From positions 1 to 36,083 of the forward strand of contig JALJEE010002216.1 in NCBI GenBank assembly GCA_023231475.1: a stretch of DNA of 36,083 bases. Reading direction: 5' to 3'. Source of the DNA: Seison nebaliae. Taxonomy: Eukaryota > Rotifera > Pararotatoria > Seisonacea > Seisonidae. The position numbers were made by a program, and so were the translations under genes. Numbering within the stretch: position 1 is the first letter of the stretch; every line of letters starts with the position of its first letter. Below the pieces are notes generated by a model. The model ran no database searches, was not told the DNA's origin, and worked only from the letters and a program-made list of their open reading frames with translations. Positions 10,201 to 20,533 of this stretch are shown here, one piece after another.

Positions 10201-12684
10201 TAATGGAGAATGGAGTATTTGGAGTGAATGGGATAAATGTTCCGGAGAGCAATGTGGAGGTCGTGGGAGTCAAAGTCGTCGACGATCTTGTAATAATCCG
10301 ACTCCCAAAAACAGAGGTCAACCATGTTTTGGTGTTTCATTGGAACAAAGAAATTGTCTAGTTCCTGAATGTGCCACTGAATGGAGTGAATGGAGTAGTT
10401 GGTCATTATGTACGGATTCATGTAAACCAGAAATATCGATAAGAAAAAGGATATGCAAATCACTATCATGTAAAGGTAATTCCTTGGATTATAAAGAATG
10501 TCCAACAAGAACATGTGCAGGTGCCTGGTCTCAATGGTCTGCGTGGTTCGGTTGTCAATGTTATAATATAAGGAACGGAAGATATAAAAAATTTCGTACG
10601 AGAATATGTGACGGATACTCATGTAGTGGAAACAATTATGAAGAAAAAGAATGTTCCAATAAGGAAATCAATGATTGCTCCAATAGTAACGAACAATATC
10701 AATGGAGTTCATGGTCATCATGGAGCGTTTGTAATTGCAGAGAATCAGCACCAAAAAAATTTCGAAATCGTCAATGTAAAGATACTCAAACAAATCAGAT
10801 TGTTTATGATAGAAAGAAATGTGGTTCCTCTCAAAATAGTTACGAATATGAAATTTGTCACTGTGAAAAACCGATTATAAGTGAATGGTCTGAATGGTCA
10901 CCGTGTATCAATAACAAACAAAAACGAATAAGAACATGTTCTGGAGGTCCATGTTACACAGCGCAACTACAAGAAGAACAATCATGTTCCGAAAATATAC
11001 AGAAATTTAATTGCACATTTGAAGATACAAATACTAAAGGAAACTGTCCTCTAATTATTCATGATGAAGGCGTATCATGGCAAAAGCTTAAATCTAGTAC
11101 ACCATCTCGCAATACTGGTCCTCAAACTGATTATACAACTAAAAGTTTTAAATTTCAATTTATAAAATTATTTTCTAAATTATTTCAATTATGAATCATA
11201 TAATGATTACTAGCTAAATCAGGAAAATATTTATATTTGGAAGCAACGAATAACATAAAAAAATCAGGAACAATCACAACACCAATATTGTTCGTTCCAG
11301 AAGAAGGAAGTTGTTTAAAGATTGCATATCATATGTTCGGAATGTCGATGGGTTCCCTAAAAATATTAATGCAGAACTTAAGTTCGGCTGAGAAGAAAGA
11401 ATTGTTTTCAATAAACGGTGATTTGGGTAATGAATGGCATCAAGCATTCATTCCAATAAGAGGACCGAGAACAATTATTATGGAAATTATCGGAACGATC
11501 GGAACGACTTTTACTTCGGACATAGCAATTGACGATGTCAGCTTATCAGATATGGACGATTGTCTCGGTTTAGTATGTCTACTCGGCATAATCCGTTCAT
11601 TTTCTTTCATTTCTAGTCTTAGAATGTAGCGGTCATGAATCAAGTTTGTGCAATGAGGACATTTTCAAGATATTACGCAATTCAGATTGGCAATTTGCCA
11701 AAGATGCAAATAATGTCGAATATTATACTCTAAAACCAGGAATTCAATATTCCAAATTAATATTTCCTGTCATGAAACCGAAACAATTGAATCATATGTG
11801 CATCTACTTTACTTATCTGATTACGGGTGATAGTTCCATTATTGTGAATATTCTTAAAAAAGACAAAGTTTCTGTATTCAGTTTGGCATCAACAGGTTTC
11901 CATATATCGCCGATTATCTCCTATATTTTCCCAATTGTAAATAAATAGATGGAAAATGGGCTGAAAATTTTATAGAAACTGAAAAATATAAAATTCAATT
12001 CAATTTCACAATAAACGCAAGACGAGGTAAAGTGGCTTTAGATAATTTTAAAATTTATCGTGGCAAATGTGCTGGATTATTGTTCATTTTGATTAATTTG
12101 TTTAGGCTCTTAAATGTTTACCGTTCATAAATTAGACGTCCAATAATTCCTTCTTTTCCTTTGATGGATATCACGAATAATTTCGCTAACATTAGAAGAA
12201 AGAGAGCGATTCCTTCCAATTTTCAAGGTTTATTTTCTGCAAATATTATTAATCGAATTTCTTCTTTCAGATTGCGGCAGAATTATCAATCTGTCAAGGA
12301 ACCAACCTTCAGCTATCATAAAATCACCGGTGGGAAATGATCGTCTTTATCCAGAGAATATACTTTGCTCTTATTTAATAAAAGGGGAAGTAGGAAGAAA
12401 AATTGGAGTGAATATTATTTCACTTGATATCGAAGAATCTCCGTTCAGACAATGTTCCGACTATGTAGAATTACGACTGAATTTATTAGGTCAAGATGGA
12501 ATTCAGTTAGACACTATTTTTTTCTTCACAATTCAATTACTTTCCGTCTTGTAGAGTATGTGGAAAGATGAACTCTTTCACCCAAGATAAATATCGATCG
12601 GTGTACAATAAAGCTCTGATAATTTTTGCCAGTAACTTTGCAATTAATCGATCAGGTTTCCAATTGGAAGTAATACAAATATAA
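7263..12684 (+). CDS. secreted astacin metalloprotease with EGF, three MAM, ten TSP1-like and CUB domains
   Basis: A zinc endopeptidase of the astacin/tolloid/meprin family acting outside the cell. The ATG at 7263 gives a hydrophobic signal peptide; the second exon (about 7445) is uncertain. From 7632 come the propeptide (LYGDVIL, the position of the family's Asp switch), a basic RPRKKRK activation site, and the catalytic domain. That domain has HEIGHIVGFFHE (8283-8318), SVMHY as Met-turn, and Cys at the usual four positions (KTC, SCA, GSC, YNC). Then an EGF-like domain (about 8695-8775), MAM1 (about 8845-9420), about ten TSP1-like repeats (about 9460-11005), MAM2 (11010-11560), MAM3 (11617-12070), RRKR (12194-12205) and CUB (12271-12684). 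Later exons: 8265-8465, 8513-8639, 8689-9167, 9224-11144, 11214-11567, 11617-11895, 11949-12081, 12136-12227, 12271-12505, 12555-12684. The 8040-8098 junction does not join cleanly. Active-site residues are intact. Confidence 0.85.
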
Positions 12685-13089
12685 CAAATTTCTAAAATTT
12701 TTAAACATTTCATTTTCATTCCAACTCGGTGATAATTATTTATTGTTTCCAATTTCATTTTATGTATCTTTCTTTTTTTTTAAATCTGGTTCAACGTTAT
12801 AATAATCAATTAAAATACGTTTCTTACTATCTTACATTTATTCTTCCATGTTTTTGTTTAAATTGTTATTTCTAATAAAATTATGAATTGATTAAAATTT
12901 GAATTTCTTTTGGAATTCGATCAGTTAATAAATTAATTTTTTTCATAGATGAATAAGTACGTATTTTATAATCATCTATAGATTCATAATGAAAGTGAAA
13001 TACTAATTATTCTTATTATTCCAATTCTCTTTTGATTATTAGTCTTTTTCACTCTTTTCTATTGATGAAATTCCATCAATAATATTCGT
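12685..13089. other. intergenic space between convergent genes
   Basis: About 400 nt of A+T-rich DNA between the stop of the astacin gene and the stop of the minus-strand Shisa-like gene. It holds AATAAA-like hexamers (for example near 12876) compatible with 3' ends. No coding signal is seen. Confidence 0.4.
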
Positions 13090-14052
13090 TTAATATTCAA
13101 ACATTTCTTCATTTTGTTCTCTTGAAAACAAATAATTATCATTGGAGAAAATTAAATAGAAAACAAACCGTAATGTACAACAGTATTCTTCATTTTTCGG
13201 TCCACAACAATATAATTCGTCACGATCAAAACCTTCAATTGGACATTTAAACTTACCTAGAATATAACCATCGTATGAATTCATGTTGATGCAAACATCT
13301 TCTCCCACTCTGTCGTAATAGCTCGGAAACATTGGGAAAGGTCGTGCACTATATTTGCGATGTTTATATTTCCTCCGTTTTGCCAATTTTGAGAGAAGTT
13401 TCAACGTTTTTGGATCTTTGATTTTTGAGATAATTTTTTCTTTGACACTACTTCTTCTACTTCCACTTCTCGATAATTTACTTCCTCTTCTTGTACTCAT
13501 CCGTCTAATTGGACTGAGTCGCGCACTGGATCGTGAACGGGATAACTTTCGATTTTTTAATGAATTTCTGACGCTGTTCGTTAGTCGTCTAACGAGAGGT
13601 TTTTTCCGGATTCTTCCTATTGAGCGAGATCTAGCCGAACCAATTCGTGATCTAAGCCTTCCAGTAGCGGGTTTCGTTCTTCTAAGAGTTGAACCAATTC
13701 GCGATCTAAGTCTTCCAATGACTGGTTTCGCTTTTCTTAGAGTTGAACCTATTCGTGATCGTCCAATGGCTGATCCAATTCTTCGTACTGTACCTCGTGA
13801 TCTCGAGGGAGTGTATCTTGTAGAACCAGCACGGGACGAGCCGAATCGAGAAGTTCCATATCGAGAAGAACCAAATCGGGATGAACCAAATCGAGATGAA
13901 CTGGGACGAGATCCAGATCGAGCATAAGACCCTCTAGATTCGACATCTAGAAATTATTCATTTATAAATACTTTAGAAATTATGTGTTAATAAGAACCGT
14001 TCGATATCAGAATAATTAGAATGAAAGTTAATGTTAAATGTAGAATTCTCAT
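13090..14052 (-). CDS. secreted protein with Arg/Ser/Gly-rich repeats and a Shisa-like cysteine motif
   Basis: Three minus-strand exons: 14052-13998, 13946 to about 13148, and about 13099-13090. The first encodes a signal peptide (MRILHLTLTFILIILISN). The second opens with a Ser/Arg/Gly/Phe repeat region (SSRFGSSRFGSSRYG-type units), then two near-identical copies of LRSRIGSTLRRTKP, then more Arg/Ser-rich and Lys-rich sequence. It ends with a cysteine module: GEDVCIN, FKCPIEGFDRDELYCCG and NEEYCC. That spacing (C, then CP, then YCCG, then YCC) resembles the N-terminal domain of Shisa-type proteins. The last intron (48 nt, no stop) may be retained; spliced, the protein ends REQNEEMFEY. Unlike Shisa proteins I find no transmembrane segment after the module, so it looks secreted and strongly basic. 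The Shisa link rests on motif spacing only. Confidence 0.65.
13598..13916 (-). repeat. internal coding repeats in the Arg/Ser-rich region
   Basis: Two levels of tandem repeats lie inside the Shisa-like gene. At about 13840-13916 there are short units coding SRFGS/SRYGT. At about 13630-13760 there are longer units coding RSRIGSTLRRTKPATGRL, with a near copy RSRIGSTLRKAKPVIGRL-like and a third partial copy. The units differ mostly at third positions and in conservative residues, which points to old duplications under selection for the protein sequence. Confidence 0.6.
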
Positions 14053-15153
14053 TCTTTCAGAATTATTCGGAAACGGAAAAAAAAGAAAAATATTTCACAA
14101 TTTGAAAATTAAAACAACTATGATATTATAATCATTATAATATTATATAGATGTTACGTAAAATAGAAAAGTGTAAATTTAAATAAACAAAGTTTTCGGA
14201 CGAAGAACATGTTGTATTTGTACATCTATTACTCACATCAATGATACCAATTTAAATGTTATTTCTAGTCAGTGTAATAATTCCTCCCTAACAATCGGTT
14301 AAATGTGACATTGACAATGATTATAATGTAAAATGTAAAAGAATAAAACATAATCGACAATCATGTTTTGAAGTAAGACTAACAACTACTAAATACTTCT
14401 AAGAATTCACCAACTCCCGTCCCTACAAGAACCAAGGTCCAAATTTTGTAAAAATAACACAAAATCTTCTTTTCAAAAGAGTATCATGCAAATGAGCGGC
14501 AATTTGAATAAAAGATATGTCGTTAACTGATAAAAGAACTTTAATATGATAACCAACACTTATTTCATCAAATCTCATATTTATCCACATTTTTAATTTT
14601 ATTTCCTTAAAACACGATGATTTTAATGTATTTTTTAATTCATTAAAATACCAAAAAATTAGTTAAAAGTATTCATGTAGCTGACAAACATCATTGTCTG
14701 AAAGTATTTATATCTGAATATCACAATAAGTGAATATTGGAAAGATTTTATGAAGTTTATTTGTGTTTCAACATATCAGACGTTATTTCATCATTTGACG
14801 TTAAGAATTTTCCAATATCCAAAATGTTTGAAATTTTGACATTAGTAGGTAAAGAAGAAAACAACATTTACGAAATTGGTAAAATAATTATTTTCTATTT
14901 GTTAGTTAATATAATAGTTGCGTCATTGTTAATAATTCAAGTTCGAAGTAGTAGATAATTAATTGTCTGATAATTTATTAAATACAATTAAAAAATGATA
15001 ACATGTTATTTACTTTCCAATATGGCTTTATGTTCCAAACAAAGTTCGTATAATGTGAAACATTCTTCATCTAAAAAAAAGATGTAATCAATAATTTGGC
15101 CGATGAAATAGTTGACATATATATACATTATCTCAAGTGGGATCAATTTCGGA
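14053..15153. other. intergenic region between divergent genes
   Basis: About 1.1 kb between the divergent Shisa-like (-) and Hikeshi (+) genes, so it should hold both promoters. A perfect octamer ATGCAAAT lies at 14486-14493. One short frame ending at 14958 is listed separately. Otherwise I see only A+T-rich DNA. Confidence 0.35.
14824..14958 (+). CDS. possible tiny tail-anchored peptide, uncertain
   Basis: The ATG at 14824 gives 44 residues: a short polar N-terminus (KEENNIYEIGK), one hydrophobic segment of about 18 residues (IIIFYLLVNIIVASLLII) and a basic tail (QVRSSR). This is the layout of a small single-pass or tail-anchored membrane peptide. A+T-rich DNA produces hydrophobic frames by chance, and I see no homolog, so confidence is low. 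The frame stays open upstream to 14737 without another ATG. Confidence 0.15.
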   Translation: MFEILTLVGKEENNIYEIGKIIIFYLLVNIIVASLLIIQVRSSR

Positions 15154-15878
15154 ATGAGTTTTGCCGTAGTGGTAGCTGGTAATTTGGTTAATTTTTTATG
15201 AAATTGATTATTATCTGACTTTAGATTTTATCAACTTAGCCAATTTCCGATTATAAAGTGATAAATGAAGGACAGATAGTTTTCGACTTGAAAGATTTAC
15301 CGATTGATTCGAAACATGTTACGATATTTATGACGGGAGCGGAACCATTTCCCGAAGGGTTTGGTGGAACAGGTAAAGATTTTCTTCAATAATTTATTCT
15401 TAATTTGCGTTTCAGTATATATTGGATATCCAACGGGAAACACATCAGCATTAACATGGTCATACCTTGGATTCATTTGTAACAGGAAACCGAGCGCTGT
15501 TTTTAAAATTTCAAATCTTCCAGGTAGATTGTCTATTTTGAAATTATTTAAATGCATTATCTTCTGTTAGAAAAGAAGACATGTACCGATAATGTATTTC
15601 ATTCAATGATCAATATTCCAAAGAATCATGCTATTGGACTTCACGTTGTTAATCAATCAACAATCATGCAATTAGATGCAACCAGCTCAAATTGTAATCG
15701 ATCTACCGAAATGATCATTAAAAATATAATTACAAATTTTGAAAATTATGCAGGAAGCTTTACTGAATTCATTGACAATCGTGGATATTTCATATCAGTT
15801 GGAGTTCTGACTAGATGGTACGAAAGAATACAACGATTATTGAAAGAAAAACCGACATATTTCCTTACTTCAAATTAA
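15154..15878 (+). CDS. HIKESHI: Hikeshi, Hsp70 nuclear import carrier
   Basis: Hikeshi carries ATP-bound Hsp70 into the nucleus during heat stress by contacting FG-nucleoporins. Four exons fit: 15154-15186, 15240-15372, 15416-15523 and 15571-15878, about 193 residues, close to the 197 of human Hikeshi. The start reads MSFAVVVAGNL (human MFGCLVAGRL). Then come VFDLKDLP, TGAEPFPEGFGGTVYIGYP, WSYLGFICNRKPSAVFKIS and the C-terminal VLTRWYERIQRLLKEKPTYF (human VLKWYENFQRRLAQNPLFW). The YLGFI-KPSAVFKIS segment is the most diagnostic. Two of its three donors start GTA, the main exceptions to the window's GTT rule. It is a single, intact gene. Confidence 0.92.
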
Positions 15879-18226
15879 AATGATTTTAAAAAACCTTTTT
15901 TAAAAAATTTCTTCGCTCTTAGAATTCCTCGTTTTTATCGATGCATATAGACATTTTATGATCATTTTCTGTTTGGTTCTTTGGAAGAGATGATCTCAAA
16001 GAAAATGAGCAGAAGTAGAAAGCACTTTGTTGAATCTTCCATAATAAAAGTTTTTTAATGTTCAGAAATATTATAATTTACTAAAATTTATTTTGAATAG
16101 GCAGATGAGAATGCTGAGTAATAAAAACAGAAATTCTATTGAGATTCTACAGTCAGTTTCTCATCAATGAAAGTAGCTTAATAAAATTTTCGGAAATATG
16201 AGAAAAATTCTCGCTAAATCTCCTTTCTTCTTTTCCTACTGAACTGACATGTTCAATGAAAATATTGTCGGCATGACGTTTGATAAATTTATAAGATGTC
16301 ATTTTCGATACTTTAGCAAGAGAGAAAAAATATGCAAATAAGTAGATCCGTCAAAAAAAGAGAATAAAGAGACATTGTCACTACCGTACTACCAAAAGGG
16401 ACAGCACAATGAGTTCCACATTAAAAAGAAAATTAGCAAGACGTTTATCGAAACACTTATTATTATAAGAAAGATAAACATATCTGAGAATTTCCGTTTT
16501 CTTCAAAAGTAAAAGAGAGAGAGAGGGAAGAGAAAAGGTAACAAAAGAGAGGAAGAAACTATTGAAATTTCTTGCAAAGGTGCAAACGAAGGAAAACAAA
16601 ACGGATTCACTTATTCGCAGTTAGTAAGTCGTCAGTGCAATTGAATTGACATTACGAGGTAGAGAAATATTTAGGTAAACGTGTCCTATCATCCATTTGG
16701 AAGTGCACACTCTAAAAGAGATCGGAAATTGGTAAGAGAAAATTCACATATTATCCCTATCAACAGATTTATCATCAATCGTATTTTCTTTTCGCGCTTT
16801 CTTTTTTTTTCAGTTGTCACTACACGGCTTGCTTACTTAAAAACGCCAATGTGCTTGATTGTGATAATTTATTCTCTCTATCACTTATTTCTTTTATCAA
16901 ACTACATTTTCGACCTTCTCTTTCTATTCTCTATTTCCACAAGTTCTTATAACAGGTTTATAGTTCGAAAGTATTAATTAAATTGAAGAGAATTTGAATA
17001 GAAATTTATTGGTAATTCGTCAATTTTATTGAAGCATTATCATTACCCCAAAACATTTCATAAGTTACATTTATTCTATCCTCACATATTTTGAACAATT
17101 TCTCCAAAATGCCACATTTTCTTATTGATAAATATTTCAACAAGAATGTGCTCTGAGAAACTGTTAACAATAAATTTGGTTGAAATTTATCAATGTAAAT
17201 TTTGTTCGTTTGATAAGACTATGAACTGTTAAAAATAGAAACACTTACTCTTTATCACAAACATTTAAACATTCTTTTATTAAACGAATTATTATTTCCA
17301 TAAAAAAAGTTTATCAAGTGGAAAGGAGAGACATTGTTTACCAGATTGGTTCCTGATAAATTCTTTTATTATAAATCCTATTATCATACGCGTCAAAATT
17401 CGCGATTTTCCCTTATTTGTGAACAGAAATTTTAATTAATCTTTTCTCTGTTTCATCCATCCCTCCCCATTTGGATGATGATTGCCAATTCATCTGTTCC
17501 ATTTTATTCTCTACTGTGTATACGTGTGTATGTGTGTGAATTAATGTGTTGAATGAGCTGTCGTTGTAGATGCATATATTGATTTGAGAACATTATGTTG
17601 ATTTAATAAATTTCTTTACGATTTCGAGCATTTGTCTTGTCGAAAGAGAAATTTTTATAAACTGTTGAATCCGATGCATCTTATTATCTTCTCTCTTACC
17701 TCTCAGTTTTATTAAACAATTGTTCTTTGGTTAATTGACGTTTATACTGATTTTTGTAGCACGATGGATGTGTGAGAAATTTATTTAATTTATTATTTGT
17801 ATGTACGAGTAAAAGGTGATTAGAATGGATGAATGTATGTGTGTGCGAGTGCATGTGCAGGAAAATTTGAAGGAATTATATACTTTTATTTATTTGTGTG
17901 TCAATCATAGTTTGTGCTGTTGCACAAATGACAATTATTCATCTTCTCTTACTATTGGATATTTATAGGTAAATCATTTAGAAATTTTTTAAAATTTTTT
18001 CATTTTCTTTTTTATTTAACTTTTCCAAATTTTCTTCTTTTCTTCTTCACATCTTCGTCTTCCATCTCTTAATCGACGATCGTCTGTAATATTAAGATCT
18101 TTAACTTTTTTAATTTAAATTTAATTTATGTTTTTTTCTTCATAGAATTCTAATACTCATCAGGAAATTTGATAGTTTTGAAAAAAAATTTAATTTTACA
18201 ATATTACAATTCAACTTATTGAAATC
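15879..18226. other. long intergenic region, probable regulatory DNA and 5' leader of the zinc-finger gene
   Basis: About 2.3 kb, the longest gene-free stretch in the window. It includes a purine-rich GAGA tract (16514-16527, with more GA-rich DNA to 16560), a strong donor consensus (GTAAGA at 16730), a long pyrimidine run ending in CAG (about 16799-16813), and TG-rich tracts (17517-17550 and 17835-17860). The GTAAGA/pyrimidine-CAG pair could bound a 5' untranslated intron. I see no supported coding region. Confidence 0.4.
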
Positions 18227-20533
18227 ATGACGGAGAATAATATTTCTTTGTTTGATCAGTTATTGAACTCTCCGATGAAGAATGTTCCAACGCAGAATAT
18301 GGAAAAAATATTAGAAAATGATAATCATAAAAATGTTGCGAAAGCAGGTCAGCAAAAAAAGAGTAAATTAGCTCGAAAATTATTTTTCGAATCGACTCCC
18401 AACGCTTCACGAAATGTTGAGATCAATCCAAATCATAATGATACAAATTCTCCCACATCTGATAATATTGTTACGAATGATGGTCTGATAAGTGGTGGTG
18501 CTCCAACAACAACATCTTTGTCGTCTTCTTCACCTGTATCTGACAAAGGAATTTGTATTCAGAGTGGTTCAACTTCAACGGAATATTCACACATCAATGA
18601 TAGTACTGCAAATGTGAATGAGAATAATAATAATAATAATAATAATAATTTAATAAATAATTATATGATCGGCAATCCTCTCATGAACAATTATGGGACG
18701 AACAACAATTTCAATAATTTCGGTAATCATAGCCTTGAAAGTTTCCAAAATAATGCGAATTTTCTTAACAATATTATGAATGAGAATAATGATAATAATT
18801 GTATTAACATTGATAATCTGAATAATGGGAATTGTAATAACTTTATGATGAGTTTGATGAAGAGTATCGTTGATCGAAATAATAATATTCAACCAAACAA
18901 TAACAACAACGTTGATTTCACAAACAACAACAACAACGTAAATAACAATAATGGTCATACGATCCCGAATAATAAAATTATGATTAATCAAGACAATAAT
19001 GATATTGAGAATGACATCAATACGAATAAGGAGAATGATATGGCAAATGATAATATTATTCCCATTGCTAAAATGGAGAATGTGAACCATAATATCAAAT
19101 TGGCTAAAGAGCTTCAAAACGTTTCCAAAGATATTAAATCGTCTTTAGCCAAAGCTAAGTCGGAACCGAAACGAAGAAGAAATGTTCGACGAGGAAATGA
19201 TAATTTGGTTACAGAAGAAGAGGAAATGAAGTTGTTGGAGCCGTTAAAAGGATTGATGTATGTGGCGAATCCTGAATGTATTGAATGTGGGAAGACGTTC
19301 GCAAATTATTCTAATTTGAAACATCATTACTTGACCATTCATAAGAAGTTGACGATGTGGATGTGTCATCAATGCAATAAAAGATGTTCAAGTAAATCGA
19401 ATTTGAAAGTTCATTTGCGTGTTCATTTGAAAATCCGTCCTTATACATGTCGTATTTGTGATTATTCCTGTATGCATCATTCGTCCATAACCGATCATTT
19501 GGCAAAGAAGCATGGAAAGGAACGTGATTCGAAATATTATCATTTCGATTCTTCAGCTGTTCCTGAACCGGACGATTTCAATCAATCAACTAATTCATTT
19601 AATATAAGTAACACTACTTCCAATACGTCCACCACTGGCAACCGAAGGAAGAAAAGTGATAAGCCGAACATAAAACGAAGTAACACAGAAAATCTATCGA
19701 CTGCAGAGAAAAGGATAAAACTTCAATTCATTCAACAATTACTTATACGTCAGAAAGAACAATTGAATAATGCAAAGAATGAGAATGTTAATGATATGGC
19801 GGAAAATGAACAATTTTCCTCATTTCAAGATCAATCAGAACAATATCAACAGAATGTTGTTCAACAAGATGTGATGACTAGTTCCGACGTAGGAAATAGC
19901 TTGACAGAGAATAAAGAAAATATTTCTTTTAGACCATATGATGTTGATCAATCAATAATTTCTTCACCTTTCATTCCATCTAAAACTGAGTTGGCTTCAC
20001 AATCCTCCACTACTTCCAATATGGACATTCAATCAACTAATGAAATGAAGAATTCAACTCACAATGAAAATCAGAATGATGAGATTATGATGCAAAAAAG
20101 TTTATTTAATTCCATTCAAAATAACCAAAATGGATGTGGAAATAGTCAATCATTCATTCCAAATGATAATCAAATTGACAATAACATAAACAAGAATGAC
20201 AATTGTAACAACAAAAACGACAACAACAACAGTAATAATATTTTTGCTCTCTTAAATTTAGCAAAAATCATTCAGAAACATTCAAATTCCCAAAATTCTG
20301 ATGACGCTAAAATTAGAATGCTCATTCCCAACGAAAGAGAAGTTATTGGTTATCGTTGTCAGCATTGTCAAGTAACGTTTGAAAGTGAAGTTTTATTCAA
20401 GAAGCATAAAAATTTTCATTCGAATTTTTATCCATTGTCATGCACAGAATGTCGATTAACTTATCAGAATTCCGATGATTTCTTTTTACATTTAACTTGT
20501 TCCCATACAAATGCCAATGGTGGAACGATGTGA
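18227..20533 (+). CDS. Hunchback/Ikaros-like C2H2 zinc-finger transcription factor
   Basis: A 768-residue protein in a single coding exon. Three tandem C2H2 fingers lie at residues 351-429: CIECGKTFANYSNLKHHYLTI-H, CHQCNKRCSSKSNLKVHLRVH and CRICDYSCMHHSSITDHLAKKH. A separate C-terminal pair lies at 711-760 (CQHCQVTFESEVLFKKHKNFH, then CTECR with DDFFLHLTCSH). A central DNA-binding cluster plus a distant C-terminal two-finger unit is the Ikaros/Hunchback layout, in which the C-terminal pair mediates dimerisation. The rest is disordered, with a strong Asn-rich region (residues about 130-280) and a second near residues 640-680. A basic patch precedes finger 1 (EPKRRRNVRRG), a likely nuclear localisation signal. 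In animals this class controls segmentation or developmental timing. The 2.3-kb upstream space suits a regulated developmental gene. Confidence 0.85.
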   Translation: MTENNISLFDQLLNSPMKNVPTQNMEKILENDNHKNVAKAGQQKKSKLARKLFFESTPNASRNVEINPNHNDTNSPTSDNIVTNDGLISGGAPTTTSLSSSSPVSDKGICIQSGSTSTEYSHINDSTANVNENNNNNNNNNLINNYMIGNPLMNNYGTNNNFNNFGNHSLESFQNNANFLNNIMNENNDNNCINIDNLNNGNCNNFMMSLMKSIVDRNNNIQPNNNNNVDFTNNNNNVNNNNGHTIPNNKIMINQDNNDIENDINTNKENDMANDNIIPIAKMENVNHNIKLAKELQNVSKDIKSSLAKAKSEPKRRRNVRRGNDNLVTEEEEMKLLEPLKGLMYVANPECIECGKTFANYSNLKHHYLTIHKKLTMWMCHQCNKRCSSKSNLKVHLRVHLKIRPYTCRICDYSCMHHSSITDHLAKKHGKERDSKYYHFDSSAVPEPDDFNQSTNSFNISNTTSNTSTTGNRRKKSDKPNIKRSNTENLSTAEKRIKLQFIQQLLIRQKEQLNNAKNENVNDMAENEQFSSFQDQSEQYQQNVVQQDVMTSSDVGNSLTENKENISFRPYDVDQSIISSPFIPSKTELASQSSTTSNMDIQSTNEMKNSTHNENQNDEIMMQKSLFNSIQNNQNGCGNSQSFIPNDNQIDNNINKNDNCNNKNDNNNSNNIFALLNLAKIIQKHSNSQNSDDAKIRMLIPNEREVIGYRCQHCQVTFESEVLFKKHKNFHSNFYPLSCTECRLTYQNSDDFFLHLTCSHTNANGGTM

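Noticed and set aside
10200-10622. 140-codon minus-strand frame and several shorter ones opposite the TSP1 repeats
   Set aside because: They overlap strongly conserved TSP1 coding sequence and show no protein features of their own.
13355-13927. 190-codon plus-strand frame, Arg/Leu/Pro-rich with internal repeats
   Set aside because: It is antisense to the Arg/Ser-rich exon of the Shisa-like gene. The minus strand has a signal-peptide exon, correct splice phase and the Cys module, so the repeats belong to that reading.
16681-16977. 98-codon plus-strand frame without ATG, hydrophobic at its end
   Set aside because: It crosses a strong donor (16730) and acceptor (16813) and ends in low-complexity hydrophobic codons; more likely leader or intron sequence.
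18650-19117. 155-codon minus-strand frame, Ile/Val-rich
   Set aside because: Antisense of AAT/AAC runs encoding Asn tracts in the zinc-finger protein; hydrophobic repeats are an artefact of the complement.
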